From assembly GCA_001972305.1 (NCBI GenBank), contig BDDD01001375.1:168289-232288 (forward strand): 64,000 nt of DNA, read 5' to 3'. Below are positions 1 to 10,651 of the stretch, piece after piece (the first letter of the stretch is position 1; every line of letters starts with the position of its first letter). The notes under the pieces were generated by a model. It was not told the origin of the DNA and searched no databases. It worked only from the letters and a program-made list of their open reading frames with translations. The DNA comes from Cephalotus follicularis. Its lineage: Eukaryota > Streptophyta > Magnoliopsida > Oxalidales > Cephalotaceae. The translations under genes were made by a program, and so were the position numbers.

Positions 1-206
1 TCAGTAGCAATGCAAGGATTCACAAGAATAGCATTACATAGTCAATTCATATGCAACTCTCACAAGGAGTGCGTACATTGTTTAGTTTGGAATGTAACTG
101 TATATGAGGCCAGGATTAACTGCTCTAGTCATCCAAATGGAGGCCAAGTTGATTACATTCCAAATTGAGGCCTTAACAGGACTTATATCAGGAATCTTAC
201 CCAGGA

Positions 207-320
207 CAGTCAGCTGCCTTCAAGAATAGCCGGCTGCCTTGGTTGAGTAGTCGACTGCTTTCAACTGGCAGTCGACTGGAATCAATGAGTAGTCGACTGT
301 CTTGCTTCGACAGTCGGCTG
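207..320. repeat. GTCGAC palindrome cluster (intron-side cluster of the 1-1448 LTR)
   Basis: Six copies of CAGTCGACTG or its half-site variants (CAGTCGGCTG, TAGCCGGCTG, TAGTCGACTG, CAGTCAGCTG), 15-35 bp apart with unrelated spacers. The switch from E-like to C-like LTR sequence falls at its left edge. Confidence 0.85.
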
Positions 321-1141
321 CTCTGCAATTCAGTGGCATGTAAATCGATTTAACTTACTCCAACGAATCATGGTAAGTCTATAACTTAAGCTCAGGGACA
401 GGAAATGCAACTACGGGTTGTCATATCATCCCTATAACAGTTTATCCAACATTCATTTCACCATGCAAGCCAAGCCATACAAGGTTCAACATGCATGCAC
501 AATAACCACATTGATTCTCAGTAGTAAGCATAACAGCTCTTAAAACAGTAGAAATTACGTCCTAAAACCAGTAACTACCAGTCACATAACCAGGCATTGC
601 AATTCATTGAACATACATTAAGTTTAACTCAAAATGCCATTACGACTTCCCCTACCTTTAATTCCAAGTTAGGAATCTATAAGTCCACCTCTTTTCGTTC
701 CAATCAGTGGCTTTTCGAGCTCCCCAGAAGCTCTAGCTCTAATCCCAGCAGCTCCAAGAACAGCTCCCACTTTGAGCTCCAAGTCTCAACAATGGACAAA
801 CACTCTCTTTTCTCTCTTTTCTTTGTGGTTTCTCTCTACTGTGTCTGTGATCCTCAAGCTTAACAGTACCAGGATGTGAGAGGATGAGTGGAGTGTTTTT
901 ATGCAGAGGCTTTCCTCTCTTTTCTTAATCCCTCCTCACATGGTACTAAATGCCACACACTCCCATTCAATAAGCATGCACACACTCACAGGCCTGATTC
1001 TCTCTGCCCTATGAAGTCTGCATGATTCCCCGGTGTCCCTTACACTCTCTCCTTCTGCTGCATGGAGTACAGATGGCGCCCACATCCTTCCTTCAGTTGT
1101 AACATGTGATTTCAGTCACATGCAACAAATAGAGCATGATC

Positions 1142-1293
1142 CAGTCGGCTGCCTTTCCCCTGGCAGTCGGCTGTTCTACTGGTAGTCTGTTGCCAAGTGC
1201 CACGACAGTTGGCCAGTTGACTGGTTCATCCCACCAGTCGACTGCCCCCATATGCAGCCATCCAGTCGGCTGGTCCTACATACCAGTCGACTG
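1142..1293. repeat. GTCGAC palindrome cluster (5' cluster of the 1-1448 LTR)
   Basis: Five copies: CAGTCGGCTG three times and CAGTCGACTG twice, in the 5' part of the reverse LTR. It is the equivalent of 48898-49049 in element E. Confidence 0.85.
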
Positions 1294-1448
1294 CCCCAAC
1301 AATTTTACCAAGCAATCACACTTCCAAGTATATAATTGATTAAAATCAACTCCACCATAATTTGGGAAACATCATCATTTTATTAATTCCACAAATAAGG
1401 TACAAGTACATTGTGAAATTACATTACATGAGAATCTCGGGCGTTACA

Positions 1449-2945
1449 AGTTGTCTACCAAGGACAACGGTGCAGTGGTAGCTTTTCTTCGGGTGAGGTC
1501 AGTTTTGGTAGACCAAATTCGTGAGGCTCAAGAGAGGGATTGAATATTGGTTAAGATCACAAGGCAAGTCTGAGAAGGAGCACAGACTGATTTTCACATC
1601 CATGAGGATGGTGCCTTGATGTTTGGGCTGAGGATATGCGTGACTCATGTGGTGGAGCTTAAGACGAAGATTTTGGATGAAGCGCATTGTTCTGCCTTGT
1701 AGATGCATCCTGGAAGTACCAAGATGTATCACGACCTTAAGTTTCATTATTGGTGGTTGGAATGAAGAGGGAGATCACCAAGTTTGTGTCAAGGTGTTTG
1801 ACTTGTCAGCATGTGAAAGCGGAAAGACAGAAGCCAGCAGGTCTTCTTCAGTCTCTTCCTATCCCTGAGTGGAAGTGGGATCATATTTCTATGGATTTCG
1901 TCTAAGGTTTTCCCTTGACACGGAGGAAACACAATGCCATATGGGTCATAGTGGATTGACTAACCAAGTTGGCTAACTTCTTGCCAATACAAATGGTGTA
2001 TAGTCTGGAAAGGTTAGCGTTGTTGTACATGGATGAGATTTTTAGGTTGCATGGAGTCCCCAGCAGTATTGTTTCGGACAGAGATCCAAGGTTCACTCCA
2101 AGATTTTGGCAGAGCTTGCAAGCAACAATAGGTACAGAGTTGCGACTCAGTACAGCGTATCATCCTTAGACTGATGGGCAGTCCAAGCACACGATCCAGA
2201 TTCTTGATGTTATGTTGAGAGCCTGTGTGATGGATTTCAAGGGGAGTTTGGATTCTCGGCTGACCTTGATCAAATTCGCCTACAACAAAAGTTACCAGAC
2301 CAGCCTTGGTATGGCACCATATGAAGCTCTATATGTCAGGCATTGTAAGACTCTGTTGTGTTGGGATGAGATCGCGGATCGTAAGTTTGTAGGTCCCGAG
2401 ATGGTTCAAGATACGGCAGAGAAGGTGAAGCTTATCCGAGAACATTTGCGAGCAACGCAGAGCAGGCATAAGAGCTACGCTGACCGGCGCCGCAAGGATT
2501 TGGAGTTCTCTGTCAGTGATAAGGTGTTCCACCATGTATCACCATACACTGGAGTGGTTCATCTTTGCAAGCGTGGCAAGCTTAGTCCGAGGTATATAGG
2601 TCCTTTTGAGGTTTTGAAGAGGATTGGGCCAGTGGCCTATCGTCTGGCTTTACCTCCGGAGTTGACTCATGTTCACAATGTCTTCCACGTTTCTTTGCTG
2701 AGGAAGTATGTCGCAGACCCTTCTCATGTTTTGGAATCCTTGATGGAGTTTTCTGAGGAAGAGTTGCCAACCTTAGCTTATTAAGAAGCGCCAGTGAACA
2801 TTTTGGATTGTCAGGATCAGGTCTTAAGGAGCAAGACCATCCCTTTTGTGAAGGTCCTATGGAGAAACCAAGTAGCAGAGGAAAGCTACTTAGCAGCGTG
2901 AAGAAGAGATGAGGAGTCGTTACCCCAACCTCTTTGGTGTTTCCG
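1449..2945 (+). pseudogene. Decayed Ty3/gypsy integrase with chromodomain-like tail (gypsy 1)
   Basis: Conceptual translation gives integrase in order. The N-terminal zinc-binding part shows HPGSTKMYHDL and [10 protein letters not shown] (about 1700-1830). The catalytic core has MDFV with the first Asp near 1895 and SDRDPRF near 2075. The GPF module reads [23 protein letters not shown] (2590-2660), followed by [10 protein letters not shown] weak chromodomain-like tail (VKVLWRN) follows at about 2850-2930. There are stops near 1865, 1902, 1957 and 2168, and frameshifts in the first 250 bases. The catalytic Glu expected in QSER is Lys (AAG at 2185-2187). Everything upstream of integrase is missing, because it is cut by the LTR ending at 1448. 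This is the oldest layer on the left side of the window. Confidence 0.85.
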
Positions 2946-2999
2946 CGGATTCACGGCGGGGCTTTGGTCCAGCTGTGTAGAGCACAAGATTTTATGGCT

Positions 3000-3024
3000 G
3001 GGGGGGGGGGGGGGGGGTGAGGAT
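3000..3024 (+). other. Polypurine tract with a G17 run before a 3' LTR
   Basis: Seventeen consecutive G residues (3000-3016) followed by TGAGGATT lie just after the integrase/chromodomain remnant. This is where a gypsy polypurine tract primes plus-strand synthesis. The run is long enough to be error-prone in assembly. Confidence 0.6.
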
Positions 3025-3753
3025 TTGACGACCCAGGCCCATTTTGGTTATTGGACTCTTTGGTTTTGGGCCTTGGAAAATTTTTTCTTTTCTCTTCTTG
3101 TGTGAAGTTGGGCCTTTGTGTTTTGGGCTATTTGGGTTTGGTGCGTTTGGCTTCTTCCATTTTGGCGCGTTGGCGTTGGAGTGGTCGTACGTGGGTGTGG
3201 CAGAGTGTGTAAGGGATTTCAGTGTCCCATCTTGTCAAGCACACAACTTTCACGTCAAAGTCAGTTAAGCAACCAAGGAGCCGTTGTAATCAGTTGTTTG
3301 TGCCAGAAGCGTTAGTTGAGAGAAGTGTGTAAGTTCTCTGTGCTTCTTCTCTTTGTTCTGAAGTTTTCTGTGGTGAAGGCGAGTTTCGCATGAAGACCTT
3401 GGACCTTGAGTTCATCAAGGTGAGCTCTTCTTTCTTCGTCTTCTTTCCTCTGTTAATTTGGCAATGTGCATGCTAAACCTCCCGTTCGTAGTAGAGACAG
3501 AGATAGGATGGCGGTGATCATTGGCTGATCCGTGGTGGTATGTTGAGCCTGTGGATGGTCTGGATGACTATCCGAGGAGACGATCATGCATGTAGGCTTC
3601 ATGCATGTTTTGCTCTGTTTTCGTACAGACTGTGCTAAGTCTATGTTTGTTGTTGTTCTTGTAGCCGAGGAGCCGAGCGTGGATCCAGAGCTATAGAAGT
3701 TGTGCGGAGGTGTGTGGTTAAGTGGTGAGTGGGACATTCCTTTCCTTTATCAT
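3025..3753 (+). mobile_element. Left part of the 3' LTR of gypsy 1
   Basis: It starts TGACGACCCAGG right after the purine tract and runs to 3753, where copia element F interrupts it. It resumes at 24774 after the repeated target site ATCAT. The start could instead be TGAGGATT at 3017. A possible leader-intron donor, ATCAAG|GTGAGC, sits at about 3419. No GTCGAC array is visible here, unlike in most other LTRs of the window. Confidence 0.65.
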
Positions 3754-4072
3754 TGAAAAACCTATATGGCAACCTCAAAAGAGATATTTGTTTGCGGAAT
3801 TAACAAATTAAGAACTATGAAACTAAATAAGCAATTAAGAGCAACTTAACGCAATTGAGATGCAAACAATAGAAAGTAAAGATAGAAGGGATAGTGAGAG
3901 TGTAACACCCGGTATTTTCCTTATTGTAATATTTCATTTTAAGATGTAATCTTAAGCTTGAATTAATGAGAATGTTTGAGATTTCTACCTCAATGATGTT
4001 TCCAAACCCAAGTTATTGTGTTGGGAAAAGAAATGTGTAAGTTAAACTGAAACTGTGCAGTTTTGAGAGAAA

Positions 4073-4290
4073 CGCGTCGATGTCTTTGGAAAGACGTCGA
4101 CGTCTATGGGAACCAAGATGCACGTGAGTGCATGGACATGCACGCCGATATAGGGAGAAGACGTCGACGCCTATGGGAACCAAGATGCACGTGAGTGCAT
4201 GGACATGCACATCGATATAGGGAGAAGACATCGACACCTTCTTATGAAAAGGGAAAAGACATCGAAGTCTAAAGAAAGACGTCAACGCTT
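4073..4290. repeat. GACGTCGACGTC palindrome cluster, 5' cluster of solo LTR 3901-6645
   Basis: Variants of AGACGTCGACGTCT (GACATCGACACC, GACATCGAAGTC, GACGTCAACGC). Two consecutive 67-bp units (4096-4162 and 4163-4229), each starting with the palindrome, form a recent tandem duplication. Confidence 0.88.
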
Positions 4291-4786
4291 TGAAGGGAAC
4301 ATCTGTCATGTTATACACTGACAGAGTAACATGCAATGGGTCATTTTTGAGGCATCATCCAGACACCTTGACATGCACAATGCGACATGTTGATCATGCT
4401 GGTGTGTTTCCAGGCATGCTCCAAAACGTGTCCTTGACATGGTGCATGCAAGAGGATATTCCATCTTCATCTGCAACCTGCATAAGGGAAAGGGAAAAAA
4501 AGAGCCAGAACCAGAGAGTGAGAAGGGTGAGCACGGGAGTGTGTGGGTATCTGTGAAGCAAGAGAAAACACCTCTTCCTTCCCCTCCTTCTTAGATAAAA
4601 ATAGTGAGAAAAGAGACAGAACTGAGAAAGAGAGGGAGAATATAGAACCACCATTGTTGAGTTTGTTTGGAGCTAGAGACTTGGAGCTTGTGGATTGCAG
4701 CTGCTGAGCGGATCTTGGAGCAGCTGTGGCCGGAATCTTGGAACACAAAGAGGTGGACTTACAAGGTTTCTAACTTGAAACCAGAG

Positions 4787-6269
4787 GTAGGGGAAAGTGA
4801 TGATTTTTATACATGCATTTTGAGTTTAGGATAATGAATTACGTTGGTGAATTGCATGTTAATCGATGAACTGTAATTTCTGGACTTGTTGTGATGACCA
4901 GTGTGATGTATGGAGTGAACATGCATGTGTAAATTACATGAATATCTGAATTGGTTTGTGTAATGGATGATTTGAGTAATAACATGGTGTGTTAAAACTA
5001 TGGAAATGACGTTCTGGACCGAACAGACGTCGACGTCTACCTGAAGACATCGATGTCTTCGCGTGTGAATGAAAAAGACATCGATGTTTGAGTAAAAGCA
5101 TCGACGCCTTTTATGGGTATTCATAGAACAGTAATGTTTACTGCAGATGGTGAATTGGCCATTTTGGGATCACATGTTCATTTATGGATTGATGTTCTGG
5201 TTACGTATTCTGATAACCAGTAGCATGTCTTACGCCTTTAGAGGATGAGTTTCACGTATACGAGGGTTTAGGGGCCGGATTCTTCCCCCTATAATCAAGA
5301 TTCGCGAACTGATACCTCCGGGTATCATAAAGACATCGATGTCTTTGGAAAAGCATCGACGTCTTTGGGCCAAAAATGCCTGGGAATAACTGTACGAGAG
5401 GTTGACGCCTTAGGGTAAAGACGTCGACGCCTTAGGAATAAACATCGACGCCTATCCTCCTGTTTGAAGAAATTTCACTTGAATGGGACCCGCTAGACCC
5501 AAAACGACTCTAGAACGATCCTAGAAGCATTCTGAGCATATGTTTGCATTATTACTATGAATTGCATTATGGTTGATTTCTAAAAGTGTTAACCATTTTG
5601 AAAAGCTTGTACGATTATTATAATCATTATTGTACGAAAATGTATATTTGTCAACATATGAATATATATTTTTTCAAAATGACTGGGGAAAGTATTTTCC
5701 AAAGACGGAGAAATGTTTTAAAGGATTGGTTACACAATCAAATGTATTGTTTTAAGTTTTATAACTTATCACAACTTGTGAACTGAGTAATATATTTTAA
5801 ACAAATATATTTGATCAAGTAATTGTATTTTATTACTTGACTTGTACTGTGCAATGTTTGTGCCTGTTGATGATTAGCCGCTGTGCTAATAACCTGTTGA
5901 TTGTTTAGTTGTCGTGCTAAGAAACCTGTACGGAGGACTTACTCCAAACCATTCGCAAACGGGGATGGGGTAAGAGTGCATGACATTGGGGCCAGGAGGT
6001 GGCGACGGTCATGACGACTGGTTTGTCTGGTTCCTTTTGGGACATACTTATTGCTTGTGTTGATGTAGCCTTACGAGGTTATACTTGTACTGTGAACATG
6101 CATAGACTTTATACATGTATACACTGCGATATTTATACTGCGATATATATGTACTGTACCACATCATGATGCATTCATTCATGATACTCATTATCATATA
6201 CCTCGAACTGTATTTATGAGTTAATTCACTTAGCCGAGTGAGGACAAAGGCTAACCACTACTGTAACAG
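4787..6269 (+). other. Putative leader intron inside solo LTR 3901-6645
   Basis: CCAGAG|GTAGGGG at the left and CTGTAACAG|ATTGATGGAGTGG at the right match the same two junctions in the LTRs of B, E and A. Only the boundaries are conserved signals; splicing has not been shown. Confidence 0.35.
5025..5453. repeat. GACGTCGACGTC palindrome cluster, intronic cluster of solo LTR 3901-6645
   Basis: An exact AGACGTCGACGTCT stands at 5025-5038. AGACATCGATGTCT and AGCATCGACGCC variants follow, with a second group at 5331-5453 including AAGACGTCGACGCC. Several CG sites are changed to CA or TG. Confidence 0.88.
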
Positions 6270-7089
6270 ATTGATGGAGTGGGATATGATATGGAGCACG
6301 CAAGGAGACTTAAGGAAAAGACTGAGTTGTTTCTTTTATTTATGTACTGGATAAAATGAACAATGATTATGTTAATTGGATTATTGTAACGAAGTTTATT
6401 TTATCATCTTGTACTGTTTATCACGCTCCGTTTTGGGCAATCGGCTATGATGTTGGATTTTATATAAACTTGTTGGGTATCACGTAGTATGGGATGCATG
6501 ATACATATTTAAATTCAGCTTATTTCATGTTATTGCTTCCGCTATTGAAGGTTTTTATTTTACGTATTATCGCATAAGCTGAATTATTTTGTGTTGATTG
6601 CCTTGCCTCTTTAATGTTGTCCTCTTGGAAGAACGAGGTGTGTCAGAGAGTGCAAACAAATTTATAGTGGTTCGGAAAAATCCGTGCCTACATCCACTTT
6701 CTCAAGACCCCCATGAGATTCCAGTAGAAACCACTAGCACCCTTTGATTTTGGCTTACGGGTGAAAATCAAAGAAAACCACCTTACACTTGATTTTGGGT
6801 TGCGGGTGCAAATCAACTAAACACCTTATAAGGGTTCACCCGCCTCAATATTCTCACTAAGGGTTTCAACACCCCTTTTAAAAAGAAAGATTTGAAGGAT
6901 GGTTTTGTGTTTACAAATTAACCTCTAAAAGGTTTTGTGTGAAAGTGATAGAGTGTAATATCCCGTTTCTATGTTGACATGTGTATATGTTTATTGTTTG
7001 GCATCATACCATGTTTGACTTATGTTATGGTTTGTGGACCTTTTTGATTTTTGGTTTGAATTCCTTTTATTTTTGTTTTCTGGGCACAA

Positions 7090-7224
7090 AGCGCCGACGC
7101 TCTCTTTAGAACCGCCGACGCTTTAGCTGCTGTGTGGCAAGTCGACGCCCAAACGTGTGACTTCGACGCGTTTTGTATTTATATGCTTAACCGTCGACGC
7201 TTTAAGTAAACAGTCGACGCTTTG
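7090..7224. repeat. GCGTCGACGC palindrome cluster, 5' cluster of unit G
   Basis: GCGCCGACGCT, CCGCCGACGCTTT, AGTCGACGCCC, CCGTCGACGCTTT and CAGTCGACGCTTT stand at intervals of about 20-40 bp. Confidence 0.85.
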
Positions 7225-7978
7225 ATCGATTTTCCATATCAGTTTGGACGGTGACAGTGTTTTTGGAAGGCTAATTTCTTTCCTTTTTCTGGCAAATCGA
7301 TTTCCTTATGAATCTGACGCGTTTTTGGCTTATTTGGTAATGTTTTAAGACACTGATTTTTCCATTAAACACACGATTTGTGCATTTATCAGAAAAATTC
7401 TTTAAAAACTCAAACTTGTTTCTACACTTTAAACAAACCCGAACAGCAATTTTACAAGCTATTTTCTGCACCGATTTCGACATCTTTTGAAGGTAATTTC
7501 TAAACGAAATTTGTAGCTAGTGCTATGTAGTTTCTGTATCATCTTTTAATTCGTGTTAAAACCAACTACAAATTGATTTTGAGCATGATTTAGGAGGTCT
7601 GTTGAAACTAAATTCTGCTATGTTCATGTATGGGTTTTTAAGCATGGCTTGCAATTTTGATGATTAAGAACTAGAAATCAAGTCATTGACATATGTATGT
7701 ATAAATATCTTACTGTTTTTACAGATTATAAACAAGAAAACCGGACTATAGTTCATGATTATGAAAACTATTTTAAAACCATGTTTTTATATGAACATAC
7801 TATGTTTAACTTATTATCTTCATGATTTTGTGTTTGTAATCACTATACTGATAAATACAAACTCATATGACATGTTTTTAAGTTTGGTTGTTGCTATTCT
7901 AACTTCTTAATATGAGAAATCGGATTATTCATGAGTCTGAAACTAGTTTTCTGCATTTGGTATTCAGTGACTGACGCA

Positions 7979-8112
7979 AACCGCCGACGCTTAGTATCTG
8001 AGCGCCGACGCTTTGTGTTGTTTTATGCCTTAGTCGGTCGACCCCTTGCTCGACGCTTAGTCCCTTTTTGCTATTAGACCGTCGACGCCTAGGAACAAAC
8101 GGTCGACGCTTT
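7979..8112. repeat. GCGTCGACGC palindrome cluster, second cluster of unit G
   Basis: CCGCCGACGCTTA, GCGCCGACGCTTT, GGTCGACCCC, CTCGACGCTTA, CCGTCGACGCC and CGGTCGACGCTTT. The position, between a possible donor at 7491 and the acceptor before gag, parallels the intronic clusters of other LTRs. Confidence 0.85.
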
Positions 8113-8574
8113 ATGACAGTTTTTGATGTTTTGATTTCTTTTATGTTATGTGATGTTTGGACTCGTATGTTTAGGTCTTTATATCGTTCCTGGTGAAGTT
8201 AGGACACTCTAGGATACTTTTGTCCGGTATTCGTATTTGTTTAGATTGTTCTTTCAGATAAGGTACGGATCATTCTTTCTTTGGCGCTCCTATTTATTTA
8301 ATTGAGTAAAAATGTTAGTTTTACTTTATGAATAACGTACGGATTTTCTGCTCTTTGGCTTATTCCTTCGAAATGAATTAAAATGTGTTTTTGTTCGGAT
8401 TCTTCGTTCTTTGGTACTCCTTCGATTAAATTTCCTTAGAAGACCTGACTAGGTTTGACCTGTGAGATTGGGTAGACACTGGGTTAGGACTTCTTCATTA
8501 CGATGTTCTGATATGTCTTTCGTTTGACCTTCTGACTTCTTTGCCTTTATCTTGTCTTTGATTTTGTTGCGTAG

Positions 8575-9756
8575 ATGGCACGAACAAGGAACACCCCTCA
8601 GAGGACCGAACCAGTTACGGCTCAGGATGGAGTAAGAAATGAGCCTGCAATTGACGATATGGTTCGACAGGCTGTGGCTCAGGAAGTGAACCGAGTGATG
8701 CAACAACAGCAAAATCATGAACAGGGTCGTCGTGAGCAAGTAGCTGAGGAGAATGTACCAGTTGATGCTCATGCAGCTGGGGGAGCTGGGGACCATCTTG
8801 ATACTCCAGCTCATGTATGGCTGGAAAGGTTCCGAAAATAGAGACCGCGATCCTTTGCTTCGGCGCCAACACCAGAGGAGGCTGAACATTGGATTGCTCA
8901 TTTAGAGAAGATTTTTGATGTTCTGGAATGTGGCGATAATCAGAAGGTAAAGCTGGCAGTATATAGGCTGGAAGGTGATGCCCAGACATGGTGGAAGACC
9001 TTGAAGACAGCTAAGGGTGGAGGTTTTGTCGAGACCTTGTCTTGGTCTGATTTTTGTGAGATCTTTTATCAGCAGTATTTTCCCGCTGCTGATAAAGAGG
9101 CCTATGCTAGGGAATTCTTGATGACCAGACAGAAGGAAGGTGAATCTGTTACTGAGTTTTTAGCCCGGTTTACCAGATTGGCGGGCTTTGCGAGACCTGC
9201 AGCGGGGTCAGCAGAGGAACAGGCAGAGAAATTTAAATGGAGGTTGCATTATCAACTTAGGGGTAAGCTGATTAAATCGAGATTTGCAGATGTGTCAGAA
9301 GTTGCAAACGACGAGAAGAACATAGAGATGGAAAGGTTGGACTTTCAGGCTGCTCATTTAGAAGGAGAAAAGAAGAGAAATAGGGGAGACTCTCAGGGCC
9401 AAAATTCAGGGAAACAGAATAAGGGCCGAAATGGTAAGCAGCAAAAGAAGAATACTGGTGGGGGTAACCCCAATGTTCAGATAGCACAGTGTGAAACATG
9501 TGCGAAGAGACATCCGGTTGGGACTTGTTACAAAGCTACGGGGGCATGTTTTGTGTGCGGACAGCAGGGCCATCGTTTCATGGATTGCCCAGACCCTCGA
9601 GCAAAGGAGAAGAAAGGAAATGGCGGAAATGCGGGACAACGCAATGTGGGTGGCCGAGTCTTTGCTTTGACCACTCATCAGGCAGCAGGTGCTCCAGGTA
9701 CTGTTTCGGGTTATGTTTCTGTTTGTGTTGTTTATGTTTCAGTTATGATTTAAGTA
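8575..9756 (+). pseudogene. Ty3/gypsy gag polyprotein of unit G, one in-frame stop
   Basis: This is a retrotransposon Gag (capsid plus nucleocapsid), about 392 codons from the ATG at 8575 and open except for TAG at 8839-8841. The N-terminal part is Gln/Glu-rich. The capsid core begins EEAEHWIAHLEKIFDVLEC and continues with YRLEGDAQTWWK, FYQQYFP and the TEFLARFTRLAGFA region. A basic linker (about 9370-9450) is followed by two cysteine motifs, CETCAKRHPVGTC and CFVCGQQGHRFMDC. The frame ends shortly after GRVFALTTHQAAGAPGTVSG, where protease would start in an intact gypsy element, so it is gag without pol. The start was chosen because the ATG immediately follows a good 3' splice-like site and begins the usual MARTR gag N-terminus. 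Confidence 0.88.
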
Positions 9757-10203
9757 TTTGGACATCAGATTATGATCTGTTTTTAGTTATGTTTTGACTT
9801 AAATTTCAGACATTTTTTTTTATCAGTTTGCAATAAGATATGTTTTCAGACCACCACATCCGTTTCGTATCAGTCTTTTGTTAGATTTCCATTATGTTTC
9901 AGTTTAGTATTTTGACCTGTAAGGGCTCCCACCATCGGGGGTGTTACATAGAGTGCTAGATTGAAGGTTTGATGGATTTGAAAGTAGAAGCTTTTATCTT
10001 GGGTTTCTTCTCTTTTGTTATGAAGGTTGAGCCCTTGAGATTATATGTTCAAAGTCTCTTTGATATTGTTTATTGGCCTCTATTTATAGATATCTTCAAT
10101 TTATGGCCGTTGTAAAAGTGTTATAGTCGTTGCTTGTTGTCTTGGAAGTTGTTGCTTCAAAGTCGGCTCTTTAAAACGTGATCAGTAATTTTCCAGTTGC
10201 GCA

Positions 10204-10540
10204 AAGCATCAACGAAGTCGCATAAAGCATCTACGCTTATGTTACCGTTATGCGTCTGAATTTGAATTTTCTCGCTCAGTCCGCTGGCGCTTTGATCTAG
10301 GTGTCGACTGTTTGGCATAAAGCGCTGACGCTTTCCGTTGGTCATCGCCGCTTTGAATTCCTCAATTGATTTTGCAGGCTTCTGTTTCTAACTGCTGATA
10401 CATGCTCTTTAAGCGTTGACGCCTTGGTCTAAACTGCTGACGCTTTCCATTAGACCATCGGCGCTTTAAGCTATTTTGTCGGCCTTCGTCTCCTACACTT
10501 GGCACAAAGCGCTGACGCTTCAATATCAACTATCGACGTT
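10204..10540. repeat. GCGTCGACGC-type palindrome cluster, copia F 3' LTR
   Basis: AAAGCGCTGACGCTTT, GCGTTGACGCC, CTGCTGACGCTTT, CATCGGCGCTTT, AAGCGCTGACGCTTC and TATCGACGTT. It is a decayed form of AAGCGTCGACGCTT in a copia LTR. Confidence 0.8.
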
Positions 10541-10651
10541 GTCCTGTTTCTGCACTTCTTAATTTTGTTTATCTTTTCTTGCATAGAAAGTAACAATGTT
10601 AAATGCAAATTTGTAATCATTAAAACTCGGGATTGAGACTAAAAGTCAACA

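Larger units (their letters stand above)
1..1448 (-). mobile_element. Partial LTR of a Ty3/gypsy element, reverse orientation
   Basis: Read on the minus strand, this begins at 1448 with TGTAACGCCCGAGA and matches the 5' part of the LTRs of element E (48747 and 56527) through about 320. The matching parts include the TATA-proximal leader and the stretch with both palindrome clusters. From about 200 down to 1 it instead matches the middle of the A/C-type LTR (18755-18960), so it is a mosaic. The 3' part lies beyond the left edge. It abuts older integrase sequence at 1449. AGTTG (1449-1453) would be the target duplication, but the other copy is outside the window. It could be a solo LTR or one end of a full element. 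Confidence 0.85.
3901..6645 (+). mobile_element. Solo LTR (2745 bp) of a gypsy family related to element B
   Basis: It begins TGTAACACCCGG and ends GGTGTGTCA, flanked by perfect GAGAG (3896-3900 and 6646-6650), with no internal region. The 3' half (about 5540-6640) is close to the LTR of element B (32410-33499). Its palindromes, however, are of the GACGTCGACGTC flavour where B has CAGTCGACTG. A putative leader intron runs from GTAGGGG at 4787 to CAG at 6269. Confidence 0.93.
6954..9948 (+). mobile_element. Unit G: LTR-like element carrying its own gag
   Basis: It is a 2995-bp insertion in the copia F LTR, flanked by perfect TAGAG (6949-6953 and 9949-9953). It starts TGTAATATCCCG and ends GGGGGTGTTACA, the usual short inverted LTR ends. 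It carries two GTCGAC clusters like a normal LTR of this window, yet a near-intact gag frame (8575-9753) lies inside. There is no primer-binding site, no purine tract, no second LTR and no pol. AAG|GTAATT at 7491, TTGCGTAG|ATG at 8574 and CCAG|GTACTG at 9697 could make gag an exon. It may be a solo LTR of an element whose LTR contains gag, or a rearranged gag-only element. Confidence 0.8.
3754..10651 (-). mobile_element. 3' LTR of copia F, split by two insertions
   Basis: Segments 3754-3900, 6651-6953 and 9954-10651 align end to end with the intact right LTR (23619-24768). On the minus strand it starts TGTTGACTTTTAGTC at 10651 and ends at TG/CA at 3754. A TATA-like box lies at 10080-10089 (CTATAAATAG on the minus strand), matching one in the other LTR. 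Confidence 0.9.

Noticed and set aside
3000-3016. G17 run as a biological feature such as a quadruplex
   Set aside because: It is positioned as a polypurine tract and homopolymers of this length are often assembly artefacts, so no separate claim is made.
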